Below, in pieces: positions 45,671 through 52,916 of a stretch of DNA of 64,000 nucleotides. Numbering within the stretch: position 1 is the first letter of the stretch; every line of letters starts with the position of its first letter. Under the pieces are notes generated by a model. It saw only the letters and a list, made by a program, of their open reading frames with translations. It was not told the origin of the DNA and searched no databases. Source of the stretch: Methylobacterium sp. GXS13 (lineage in GTDB: Bacteria > Pseudomonadota > Alphaproteobacteria > Rhizobiales > Beijerinckiaceae). Location: positions 62,001-126,000 of the forward strand of contig NZ_LKKO01000091.1 in assembly GCF_001455965.1 (NCBI RefSeq). The letters run 5' to 3'. Position numbers and translations under genes: made by a program.

Positions 45671-46405
45671 TCAGCGCGGGCGGCGCACGAACTCCAGATA
45701 GGTCGGATGCCGGCCCGCCGCCAGCGCCTTCGCCTCGTAGCGGGTTCCGGGCCAGCCCGGAAAGGGCTCGGTCCAGTCGCGGGCCTGCCGCGCCGTCCAG
45801 GTCAGGACCGGGCAGCGGGCGGCCCGGACCAGGGTCCAGCCGGCGTAATCGTCGATGTCGCTGGCGAAGCGGAACAGGCCGCCATCCTTCAGGACCCGGC
45901 CGATCTCGGCGAGCGAGGCGTCCGAGACGAAGCGGCGCTTGCGCTGGCGGCGCTTCGGCCAGGGATCCGGATAGAGCAGATAGACCCGATCCAGGCAGGC
46001 ATCCGGCAGGCGTGCCAGCAGGGCGGTCACGTCCTCGTCGCGGATGCGGACGTTGCCTAAGGACCGCGCCTCGATCGCGGCGAGCAGCTTGACCACGCCG
46101 TTGACGAAGGGCTCGGCCCCGATGATGCCGATGCGGGGATGGCCCTCGGCCTGGGCGGCGAGGTGCTCGCCGCCGCCGAAACCGATCTCCAGCCAGACCT
46201 CGTCCGGTGCGCCGCCGAGCGCGGGGAACAGCGTGCGCGGATCGAGCGGCTGGTCACCCGGCGGGAGATCGACGCGGAGCCCCGGGAGCAGGTCGGTGAG
46301 CCGCCGCTCCTGCAGGCCGCGCAGGCGCTTGCCCTTGCGCCGCCCGAAGAAGGCGCGCTCCGGCTCGTCGGCCTCGTGACCGGGCCGTCCGTTCAGGTCA
46401 GACAT
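45671..46405 (-). CDS. trmB: tRNA (guanine-N7-)-methyltransferase
   Basis: A 244-residue SAM-dependent enzyme making m7G46 in tRNA. It has GFGGGEHLAAQAEGHP (SAM-binding), GAEPFVNGVVKLLAAIEA, the VYLLYPDPWPKRRQRKRRF catalytic segment and FRFASDIDDYAGWTL. Basic N-terminus (FFGRRKGKRLR). It lies downstream of metK, the SAM synthetase, though a terminator and repeat separate them. Confidence 0.94.
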   Translation of the reverse strand: MSDLNGRPGHEADEPERAFFGRRKGKRLRGLQERRLTDLLPGLRVDLPPGDQPLDPRTLFPALGGAPDEVWLEIGFGGGEHLAAQAEGHPRIGIIGAEPFVNGVVKLLAAIEARSLGNVRIRDEDVTALLARLPDACLDRVYLLYPDPWPKRRQRKRRFVSDASLAEIGRVLKDGGLFRFASDIDDYAGWTLVRAARCPVLTWTARQARDWTEPFPGWPGTRYEAKALAAGRHPTYLEFVRRPR

Positions 46406-46439
46406 CGGCTACCAACGCGTCGTCCGCGCCCGGGCGAGG

Positions 46440-46518
46440 ACGGGGCTCCAAAGGGCTCGCAGACCACAGCAGGGCTCTGCCCTGCACCCGCAAAAGGTCC
46501 AAGACCTTTTGAAACCGG
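46440..46518 (-). repeat. Gene-end hairpin repeat, copy 3 (after metK)
   Basis: On the minus strand: GGTTT then CAAAAGGTC-TTG-GACCTTTTG (46511-46491), GCGGGTGCAGGGC and CAGGGCAGAGCCCTG. Same order as the copies after argH and fumC, and the same orientation relative to the preceding gene. Confidence 0.8.
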
Positions 46519-46524
46519 GACTCA

Positions 46525-46568
46525 AGAAAAAGCCAGCGCACCGCCCCGGATCCGGGACGGTACGCTGG
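46525..46568 (-). terminator. Rho-independent terminator after metK
   Basis: On the minus strand CCAGCG...CCGTCCCGG pairs with CCGGGGCGG...CGCTGG (46568-46533) with small internal mismatches, followed by CTTTTTCTTGA. It begins about 32 bp after the metK stop and precedes repeat copy 3. Confidence 0.75.
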
Positions 46569-46599
46569 CAGGTCGTTCAGCGTTCGGGCGCGGACCGCC

Positions 46600-47778
46600 T
46601 TACGACAGGGCCGACTTCAGCTTCTGAGCGAGGTCGGTGCGCTCCCAGGAGAAGCCGCCATCGGCCTCGGGGGCGCGGCCGAAATGGCCGTAGGCGGCGG
46701 TGCGCGCGTAGATCGGCTTGTTCAGGCCGAGCGCCGTGCGGATGCCGCGGGGCGACAGGTCCATGGCGTCCATCAGGACCGACTCGAGCTTGGCCTCGTC
46801 GACCTGGCCGGTGCCGTGCAGATCCACGTAGATCGACAAGGGCTTCGAGACGCCGATCGCGTAGGCGAGCTGGATGGTGGCGCGCCGCGCCAGCCCCGCC
46901 GCCACGACGTTCTTGGCGAGGTAGCGCGCCGCATAGGCGGCCGAGCGGTCGACCTTGGTCGGATCCTTGCCCGAGAAGGCACCGCCGCCGTGCGGGGCCG
47001 CGCCGCCGTAGGTGTCGACGATGATCTTGCGGCCGGTGAGGCCGCAATCGCCGTCGGGACCGCCGATCACGAACTTGCCGGTCGGGTTGACGTGCCAGAC
47101 GGTGCTCTCGTTGACCCAACCCTGCGGCAGGGCTGCCCGGATGTAAGGCTCGACGATGACGCGCACGTCGGCCGAATCCAGGGACTCGTCGAGGTGCTGG
47201 GTAGAGAGCACGATCTGTGTCGCCTCAACCGGGCGGCCGTTCTCGTAACGGACCGTGACCTGGCTCTTGGCGTCGGGGCCGAGCTTGCCGGCATCGCCCT
47301 CGCCCTTCTTGCGGGCGTCGGCCAAGTCCTTGAGGATCTTGTGGGCGTAGAACAGCGGGGCCGGCATCAGCTCCGGGGTCTCGTCGGCGGCGTAGCCGAA
47401 CATGATGCCCTGGTCGCCCGCGCCCTCGTCCTTGTTGCCGGCCGCGTCGACGCCCTGGGCGATGTCGGCGGACTGGGCGTGGAGGTAGATCGCGACCTCG
47501 TTGTTCTTCCAGTGGAAGCCGTCCTGCTCGTAGCCGATATCCTTCACGGCCTGGCGGGTCAGCTCCTCGAGGTTTTCGAAGGTCACCGAATCCGGGCCGC
47601 GCACCTCACCCGCGATGACGATGCGGTTGGTCGTCGTCAGGGTCTCGACCCCGAGCCGGGCCTCCGGCATCGCCGCGAGATAGGCATCGACCACCGTATC
47701 GGAGATCCGGTCGCTGACCTTGTCGGGATGGCCCTCGGAGACCGACTCACTGGTGAAGAGGTAGTTTGAACGCGGCAT
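46600..47778 (-). CDS. metK: S-adenosylmethionine synthetase
   Basis: A 392-residue cytosolic enzyme producing SAM from methionine and ATP. It begins MPRSNYLFTSESVSEGHPDK, with the ATP site motif GDQGIMFGYA and GGGAFSGKDPTKVDRSAAYA. Length is as expected. A structured inverted repeat (47822-47871) lies in its leader region. Start chosen at MPRSNYLF; a possible upstream extension is not conserved. Confidence 0.97.
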   Translation of the reverse strand: MPRSNYLFTSESVSEGHPDKVSDRISDTVVDAYLAAMPEARLGVETLTTTNRIVIAGEVRGPDSVTFENLEELTRQAVKDIGYEQDGFHWKNNEVAIYLHAQSADIAQGVDAAGNKDEGAGDQGIMFGYAADETPELMPAPLFYAHKILKDLADARKKGEGDAGKLGPDAKSQVTVRYENGRPVEATQIVLSTQHLDESLDSADVRVIVEPYIRAALPQGWVNESTVWHVNPTGKFVIGGPDGDCGLTGRKIIVDTYGGAAPHGGGAFSGKDPTKVDRSAAYAARYLAKNVVAAGLARRATIQLAYAIGVSKPLSIYVDLHGTGQVDEAKLESVLMDAMDLSPRGIRTALGLNKPIYARTAAYGHFGRAPEADGGFSWERTDLAQKLKSALS

Positions 47779-47821
47779 CGGACGGATCCCGATCACGGGT
47801 ACGCCGTCGCGATCGCGGCGT

Positions 47822-47871
47822 TTGACCCCTTATGCGGGCGGGGTTCTCGCATCGGGTTGCCGTAGGGTCAA
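47822..47871 (-). promoter_or_regulatory. Structured leader upstream of metK
   Basis: Minus strand: TTGACCC (47871-47865) pairs with GGGTCAA (47828-47822), enclosing a second stem ATGCG/CGCAT (47852-47848 with 47836-47832). It lies 43-93 bp before metK. It could be an operator or an RNA leader element. It does not match SAM-I or SAM-II consensus that I can see. Confidence 0.35.
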
Positions 47872-47946
47872 GGCGGATTGCCGAACGGATCCGCTATAAC
47901 GCACGAAACGGCCGACAAACCGCTCGCCTGCTGTGCGACTCAGCAA

Positions 47947-48357
47947 TCAGCCGTTGAGCTTGTGGTCGAGCGCCCGGATGGCGGCGGCGACGTCCCGGCG
48001 GGCCTCCTCGGAGAAATGCTCGGTGATGTGGCGGCCGACGATCTCGGCCAGGCCCTGCAGGCCGCCGCCCTCGGTCAAAGGCGTCTGCTCCGGCTCGGAG
48101 AAGCCCGGGGCCGTGAAGTCGTCGTTGCGGGGCATGCCCTTGAAGAAGTAATCCATCGGCACCCCGGTCATCCGGGAGAAGATATCGAGATGGACGGCAC
48201 TGATTCTGTTGGTGCCCTTCTCGTACTTCTGCAGCTGTGCCGCCGACATCCCGAAACTTTGCGCGACGCGACGCTGCGTCAGCGATGCCTTCCGGCGCTG
48301 CTCGGCGATGCGTTGACCGACATACACGTCACGCTGATCGGTTTTCTGACCCGCCAT
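47947..48357 (-). CDS. XRE-family helix-turn-helix regulator
   Basis: A 136-residue DNA-binding protein. The HTH covers residues about 10-65 (VGQRIAEQRRKASLTQRRVA, QSFGMSAAQLQKYEKGTNRI, SAVHLDIFSRMTGVPMDYFF). The C-terminal region is helical with acidic residues. In Rhizobiales, such single-HTH proteins with a short tail often act as regulators in symbiosis or stress (SinR-like). It lies upstream of metK on the same strand, after a 168-bp gap. Target unknown. Confidence 0.88.
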   Translation of the reverse strand: MAGQKTDQRDVYVGQRIAEQRRKASLTQRRVAQSFGMSAAQLQKYEKGTNRISAVHLDIFSRMTGVPMDYFFKGMPRNDDFTAPGFSEPEQTPLTEGGGLQGLAEIVGRHITEHFSEEARRDVAAAIRALDHKLNG

Positions 48358-48490
48358 GAAGAACTTGCCCACTCCTGCCGCGATTTTCGGGCGGCGAAGC
48401 TTAACCGCATAGCGAGGTCGTGTCACCGGCGGGTGACCAGAGCGGTAAATGATTTCTCGCGCCCCGACAGAGCGTCGGCGACCTGTTTTC

Positions 48491-48828
48491 TGGTGTCCCC
48501 GGCAGGGCTCGAACCTGCGACCCCAGGTTTCATACCACTTCGGCTTTCGCCGCCGCCGCCCTCGCGGGCCGCGTTCGTGGCCTGGACTATCCCTTCACCC
48601 TGGACCGTGCTTGCGCCCGGCCGTTAGGTGCCGCCCGTCTAGTCTCTACACCTTCCCGTCGAATGCACGCGCATCGGGCGGGCTTGGCTCGGGATCGGCA
48701 GGACGCCGGCGTACCGGCGCCGGGAGCTTTCCCCGACTTTGAGCGGATCCGCCGCGCGGTTTCCCGGCGCGACGCCCAATTGTGACCGTTTAGGAAACCT
48801 GTGCTCTGTCCAGCTGAGCTACGGAGAC
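48491..48828 (-). tRNA. tRNA-Arg(CCU), interrupted by a group I intron
   Basis: Exon 1 (48828-48792, 37 nt) opens with acceptor GTCTCCG, D-stem GCTC/GAGC, and anticodon arm CAGGT-TTCCT; exon 2 (48530-48491) continues AA-ACCTG, variable loop GGGTC, T-arm GCAGG-TTCGAGC-CCTGC, acceptor CGGGGAC, A and an encoded CCA. Spliced, the anticodon loop is TTCCTAA with anticodon CCU, read after U33. All stems pair (one G-U in the acceptor). The 261-nt interruption lies right after the third anticodon base. Confidence 0.95.
48531..48791 (-). ncRNA. Self-splicing group I intron in tRNA-Arg(CCU)
   Basis: 261 nt, no open reading frame. The internal guide GGGAAACC (48765-48758) pairs with the exon end GGTTTCCT (48799-48792), giving the classic U-G pair at the 5' splice site. 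The P7 strands GACTA (48644-48640) and TAGTC (48589-48585) are complementary; AGACTAGACGG, TAACGG and GAAGGGATAGTCC closely resemble the catalytic core of tRNA introns such as that of Azoarcus (IC3-type). The last intron base is G (48531). No homing endonuclease. Confidence 0.95.
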
Positions 48829-48911
48829 GACCACGATTCCCATAGCATCAAGACCCGGACAGGCCAACTGCGCGATGCGTGCGAGACCGATCCGGGGCAT
48901 GATCGTCCGGG

Positions 48912-49772
48912 ATGCACGCGATGATCGAGCCAGAGGGCGGATCGGCGGAATGGCGACACCGGACGGGCCGCGCGACGACGGCCCTGGTGCTGGTCGCCCT
49001 CGGCGCGGCGATGCCGGCCCACGCCGCGTCAGGCACCGCCGAGTGCCGTCAGGGACCGGCGCGCACCGAGACCCTCGACGGGATCGGTCTACGCGGCGAG
49101 ATCCGCCTCGCCTCCGGCGCCCGGGTGGTGCTGGACTCCCTGCTTTGGCCGGACACCCCGGAGCCCGCAGAGGCGGCGCGCGTCTGGCTCGAAGCCCGGC
49201 GGGGCGACAGCCTGTTCGTCGTCCCGCGGGGGCAAACCGACCGCTGGGGCCGGGAGCGGGCCGACATTCAGGTGGCGGAGACCGGGATCGATCTCGCGGG
49301 TGGCTTGATCGCGGCCGGGCTCGCCTTCGCAGATGCGAACGAGCGTGATTCGCTCTGCCGCCCGGCCCTGCGTACGGTGGAAGACACCGCCCGGGAGAAG
49401 CGGCTCGGCCTGTGGCGCGATTCCGTGCTCCAGGCCACCGACGGCCCGGCACTGCGGGCGCGGGAGGGCCGGTTCGCCGTCGTGGAGGGGCGCATCCGCC
49501 ATGTCGGCGAGCGCAGCGCCCGCACCTATCTCGACTTCGTTGGTCGCGGCGAGGACGGGCTCACGGTCATGGTATCGAAACGCACTTGGCGAATGATGCG
49601 GGACCGTGGTTTGAGTGCGGCTTCGCTCGAAGGCCGGCGCGTGCGGGTCCGCGGCATCCTGGAGGTCTGGCGCGGCCCGACCCTGGAAGCCAACGCCGAC
49701 GCGGTCGAGATCCTGAGCGAGCCGGATCGGCGCGAGGCCGGGCCGACGGGGGAACGGGAGCTGCGGCGCTGA
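48912..49772 (+). CDS. Exported SNase-like (thermonuclease-fold) protein
   Basis: A 286-residue exported protein. The signal segment (TTALVLVALGAAMPAHAA) is followed by a staphylococcal-nuclease-like domain (VVLDSLLWPDTPEPAEAARV, DRWGRERADIQVAETGIDLA, AREKRLGLWRD) and a C-terminal OB-like segment (GRFAVVEGRIRHVGERSART). Key nuclease acidic and arginine residues are not all evident, so activity is doubtful. It overlaps no gene and precedes the M48 gene by 5 bp, so both may be co-transcribed. Confidence 0.78.
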   Translation: MHAMIEPEGGSAEWRHRTGRATTALVLVALGAAMPAHAASGTAECRQGPARTETLDGIGLRGEIRLASGARVVLDSLLWPDTPEPAEAARVWLEARRGDSLFVVPRGQTDRWGRERADIQVAETGIDLAGGLIAAGLAFADANERDSLCRPALRTVEDTAREKRLGLWRDSVLQATDGPALRAREGRFAVVEGRIRHVGERSARTYLDFVGRGEDGLTVMVSKRTWRMMRDRGLSAASLEGRRVRVRGILEVWRGPTLEANADAVEILSEPDRREAGPTGERELRR

Positions 49773-49777
49773 GCGCG

Positions 49778-51265
49778 ATGGGCCGGATCACGGAGGGATT
49801 TGAAGGGGTGGAGCGGCGCTTGCGCGGCCGGGCATCGGCCTGTGCCGGAGCCATGCTCCTGGCTGCCGCCCTCGGCGCCTGCGTGGCCGACCAAGCCGCG
49901 GGCCCGGTGACACCGGCCGTGGTCCGGGTCCCGGCCGAGGCGCCGCGCACCACCGGGCGCGAGCGCGCCGCCGATGCCGACCATCTCAAGCTGGTGGCCT
50001 CGTTCGGGGGCGAAGTGCGCGCGCCCAACGTGATGCGGATGCTCACGGAGGTGACGGACCGGCTGGTGAAGGCCAGCGAGCGCCCGGACCAGACCTACGC
50101 GGTGACGCTGCTCGATTCGCCTGTGGTCAACGCCTTCGCGTTGCCGAACGGGCGGCTCTACGTCACCCGCGGGCTGGTGGCGCTGGCGAGCGACACCTCC
50201 GAGGTGGCCGCCGTGCTCGCCCACGAGATGGCACACGTGACGCTGAATCACGCCACCGCCCGGAGCGAGCTGGAGCTGCGCTCGGCCCTGGTGAGCCGCG
50301 TGGTGGCCGACGTGCTCAACGATCCCGATACCGGTGCGCAGCTGCAGCACCAATCGCGCTTCGCGCTGGCCCGGTTCTCCCGGGAGCAGGAGCTGGAGGC
50401 GGACGCCACCGGGGTGCGCACCCTCGCCAAAGCCGGCTACGATCCGTTCGCGGCCGGCCGCTTCCTCACCGCGCTCAACCGCTCGACCAACCTGAAGGCC
50501 GGCAGCGGCGGCACCGGCGAGCCCGACATGCTGGCGACCCATCCGGGCACGGTCGAGCGCGTCACCCAGGTCACCCGGGCGGCGCGCCGGATCGGGGCGC
50601 CGGGGATCGGCGCCGACGACCGCGCCGCCTACCCCGGCGCGGTGGACGGGCTCCCGTATGGCGACAACCCGCGCGACGGCGCGGTGCGCGGCCATCGCTT
50701 CGTCCATCCCGGGCTCGGCATCGCCTTCGACGTGCCGGACGGGTTCGTTCTGGAGAACACCCGCTCGGCGGTGCTCGGCACGACCCCGGACGGCAACCGA
50801 CGTCTGCTGTTCGACCAGATCGAGGCCAAGGACGGCCAGCCCCTCGACGCGGCCCTGAAGGGCAGCTGGAACGACGCCCTCGACCCGGCCGGGTTCGAGA
50901 CCCACGAAATCGGCGGGCACCCGGCGGCCTTCGCGCTCTCGCGCGGGAAGGACTGGACCTTCCGGCTCGCGGCGATCCGGATCGACGACGCGACCTTCCG
51001 GCTGATCATGGCCGCCAAGGGCGCCACCGACCCCGAGCCGGCCTTCCGCCCCTGGGTCGCGAGCCTGCGGGCGATCACCCCCGAGGAGGCGGTGCTGCGG
51101 CCCCTGCGGCTGCAGGTGGTCCAGGCCGGCGCGGCCAGCGCCGAGGAGCTGGCCCGCCGCATGGCGGTGCCGGACCGGGCCCTCGACCGGTTCCTCGTGC
51201 TCAATGGCCTGGAGCGCGGTGCCGCCCTGGTGCCGGGCCGCAGCTACAAGATCGTTGTGGAATAG
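49778..51265 (+). CDS. M48-family metalloprotease, lipoprotein
   Basis: A 495-residue exported metalloprotease. The N-terminus ends with a lipobox-like ALGAC, followed by the M48 domain: VLAHEMAHVTLNHATARSEL has the zinc motif HExxH, and FSREQELEADATGVRTLAKA supplies the third ligand. The C-terminal half has a separate domain (GIAFDVPDGFVLENTRSAVL) and a LysM-like end (LRLQVVQAGAASAEELARRM then LVPGRSYKIVVE). It resembles YfgC/BepA-type outer-membrane-assembly proteases. Linked to the SNase-like gene. Confidence 0.88.
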   Translation: MGRITEGFEGVERRLRGRASACAGAMLLAAALGACVADQAAGPVTPAVVRVPAEAPRTTGRERAADADHLKLVASFGGEVRAPNVMRMLTEVTDRLVKASERPDQTYAVTLLDSPVVNAFALPNGRLYVTRGLVALASDTSEVAAVLAHEMAHVTLNHATARSELELRSALVSRVVADVLNDPDTGAQLQHQSRFALARFSREQELEADATGVRTLAKAGYDPFAAGRFLTALNRSTNLKAGSGGTGEPDMLATHPGTVERVTQVTRAARRIGAPGIGADDRAAYPGAVDGLPYGDNPRDGAVRGHRFVHPGLGIAFDVPDGFVLENTRSAVLGTTPDGNRRLLFDQIEAKDGQPLDAALKGSWNDALDPAGFETHEIGGHPAAFALSRGKDWTFRLAAIRIDDATFRLIMAAKGATDPEPAFRPWVASLRAITPEEAVLRPLRLQVVQAGAASAEELARRMAVPDRALDRFLVLNGLERGAALVPGRSYKIVVE

Positions 51266-51437
51266 CCGCCCCGCTTCACGACGGCTTGCACAAGCGCGGC
51301 CCTCGGACGACCGTCCCGCGGCGCACGCTCGGCGCCCCGGATCCGGCATCCGGAGCGGTGAGCGAAGCGCTTGACGAGCATCACCTGTTTCCGAGAGCCG
51401 GTCGCCCCGTTCGGGGCGATGCGGCAGGGAGAGCGCC

Positions 51438-52118
51438 GTGATTCGATTTTACTACAATCTGAGCCCCAACCCGATGAAGGTCGCCCTCTGCTTGGAGGAG
51501 ATGGGCCTTCCCTACGAGCCGGTGCCGGTGGATCCGCGCAAGGGCGAGCAGTTCGATCCCGCCTACATGGCCCTCAACCCGAACGCGAAGGTGCCGACCA
51601 TCGTCGACGGCGACGTGACGGTGTTCGATTCGAACGCGATCCTGCTCTACCTCGCGGGCAAGACCGGCCAGTTCCTGCCCGAGGGTGAGCGGGTGCGGGG
51701 CGAGATGCTGTCCTGGCTGATGTTCGTCGCCACCGGCATCGGGCCGTTCTCCGGCCAGGGCGTCCATTTCCGCCACTTCGCCCCTGATGGCGGCGCCTAC
51801 GCCAAGGAGCGCTACGCGTTCGAGGCGCGCCGGCATTGGGACATCCTGAACCGGCGGCTCGCCGACGGTCCGTTCGTGCTGGGCGAGACCTACACGATCG
51901 TCGACATGGCGGTGTGGGGCTGGGCCCGCATGGTGCCGTTCGTGCTGGGCGAGGATGCCTTCGCCGCCCTGCCGAACGTCAAGCGCCTCCTCGACGCGAT
52001 CAACGCCCGTCCGGCCGCCCAGGCCGCGGTGGCGCTGAAGGGCCGCCACACCTTCAAGGCCGAGATGGACGACGAGGCGCGCGGCTTCATGTTCCGGGCG
52101 ACCCAAAGCGGCGCATGA
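51438..52118 (+). CDS. Glutathione S-transferase family protein
   Basis: A 226-residue cytosolic protein. N-terminal thioredoxin fold (MIRFYYNLSPNPMKVALCLE, NPNAKVPTIVDGDVTVFDSN) and all-helical C-terminal domain (YTIVDMAVWGWARMVPFVLG). Start is GTG preceded by GGGAGAG. The N-terminus PNPMKV resembles YfcG/Ure2p-type GSTs. Substrate unknown. Confidence 0.92.
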   Translation: MIRFYYNLSPNPMKVALCLEEMGLPYEPVPVDPRKGEQFDPAYMALNPNAKVPTIVDGDVTVFDSNAILLYLAGKTGQFLPEGERVRGEMLSWLMFVATGIGPFSGQGVHFRHFAPDGGAYAKERYAFEARRHWDILNRRLADGPFVLGETYTIVDMAVWGWARMVPFVLGEDAFAALPNVKRLLDAINARPAAQAAVALKGRHTFKAEMDDEARGFMFRATQSGA

Positions 52119-52127
52119 TGCGCCGGC

Positions 52128-52283
52128 TCAGGGACCGCCGAGCGTCACGGAGAGCATCGGCAGGGTGACGGCAAGCCCGTTGCCCGACGCCGGCGGCGTG
52201 CCGAGCGTGAGGCAGGCGCCCAGGCCAAGGCAGAAGGCGAGACCGAGCAGCGAGGTCTCGAAACCGCGATAGACCGATTCCAT
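52128..52283 (-). CDS. 51-residue membrane protein
   Basis: ATG behind AAGGAG with a 7-nt spacer, one of the best ribosome binding sites in the window. MESVYRGFETSLLGLAFCLG then LGACLTLGTPPASG gives one hydrophobic helix, then AVTLPMLSVTLGGP. Too short for the usual gene cut-off but well supported. Function unknown. Confidence 0.6.
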   Translation of the reverse strand: MESVYRGFETSLLGLAFCLGLGACLTLGTPPASGNGLAVTLPMLSVTLGGP

Positions 52284-52368
52284 GGGTGGTCTCCTTCGCA
52301 AGAGACCCGCAGGATGCGCCCGATCGGTAAACGGATCGGTGCGCCAACGCTCATCCATCGCGTGAGGA

Positions 52369-52844
52369 TCACCACCCCGAGGCGACCAGGGCGGCTCCGG
52401 CGGCGATCAGCGCGGCGCCGTCCCACAGGTCGCGTGGCTCAGGCTCTCGCCGAGCAGGCTAGTTCCGAGGAGCACGCCCAGCACCACGCTGAGCTTGTCC
52501 AAGGGCGCGACCCGGGCGGCATCCCCGAGCGACAGCGCTCAGAAGGAGCACAGCTACGAGGCCCCGGTGGCGAGACCCGACAGGATCAGGGAGACCGGGC
52601 TGCGGCCGGAGATCTGCACGAGCCCCCCGGTCTGGCCGGAGCCGACCACGATTGCCCCCGCAAAAGCGACGGTCATCAGGGTTCGCACGGAGCCTGCGAC
52701 ATCCGACTGGACGCTTGCAACCCCGACCTTGACGTGGATCGCGGTCAGCGCCGCGCAGCCGGCGGCGGAGAGGGCCCAAAAGCGCCAGGATTGCAGAGGG
52801 TGATTCAGAGGAGGCTGACGCGGGAAGACCGCCACACGGTGCAT
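52369..52844 (-). pseudogene. EamA/DMT-family transporter gene, decayed
   Basis: The frame opens WRFWALSAAGCAALTAIHVK and reaches LILSGLATGAS, then TAG and TGA stops appear where EamA proteins read WxCxFRAL (W to TAG, R to TGA), then resumes ALSLGDAARVAPLDKLSVVL in the same frame, shifts frame after GESLS, and ends IAAGAALVASGW in another. Two nonsense changes plus a frameshift make it non-functional. EamA proteins are small multidrug or metabolite exporters. Confidence 0.8.
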
Positions 52845-52889
52845 GTGACGGTCTTCCTCTAACGATATTCCGGTCCCGAGAGCAGCCGA

Positions 52890-52905
52890 TGTTTCACGGG
52901 AAACA
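52890..52905. other. parS-like 16-mer, copy 2
   Basis: TGTTTCACGGGAAACA, identical to the site at 42552-42567, here extended to a longer inverted repeat (GCCGATGTTTC and GAAACATCGGC, 11-bp arms). It lies 11 bp beyond the stop of the molybdenum hydroxylase operon, so it could also be a transcription terminator. Confidence 0.5.
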
Positions 52906-52916
52906 TCGGCCGCCCG

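Noticed and set aside
47822..47871. Known SAM riboswitch upstream of metK
   Set aside because: The stems do not match the SAM-I, SAM-II or SAM/SAH consensus patterns I can recall; kept only as an unclassified leader.
48531..48791. Homing endonuclease within the group I intron
   Set aside because: Frames across the intron are short, shared with exon sequence, and lack LAGLIDADG or GIY-YIG motifs.
52890..52905. Simple terminator reading of the 16-bp palindrome
   Set aside because: Possible here, but no T-run follows and an identical copy lies in the upstream region of sodB, where a terminator is unlikely.
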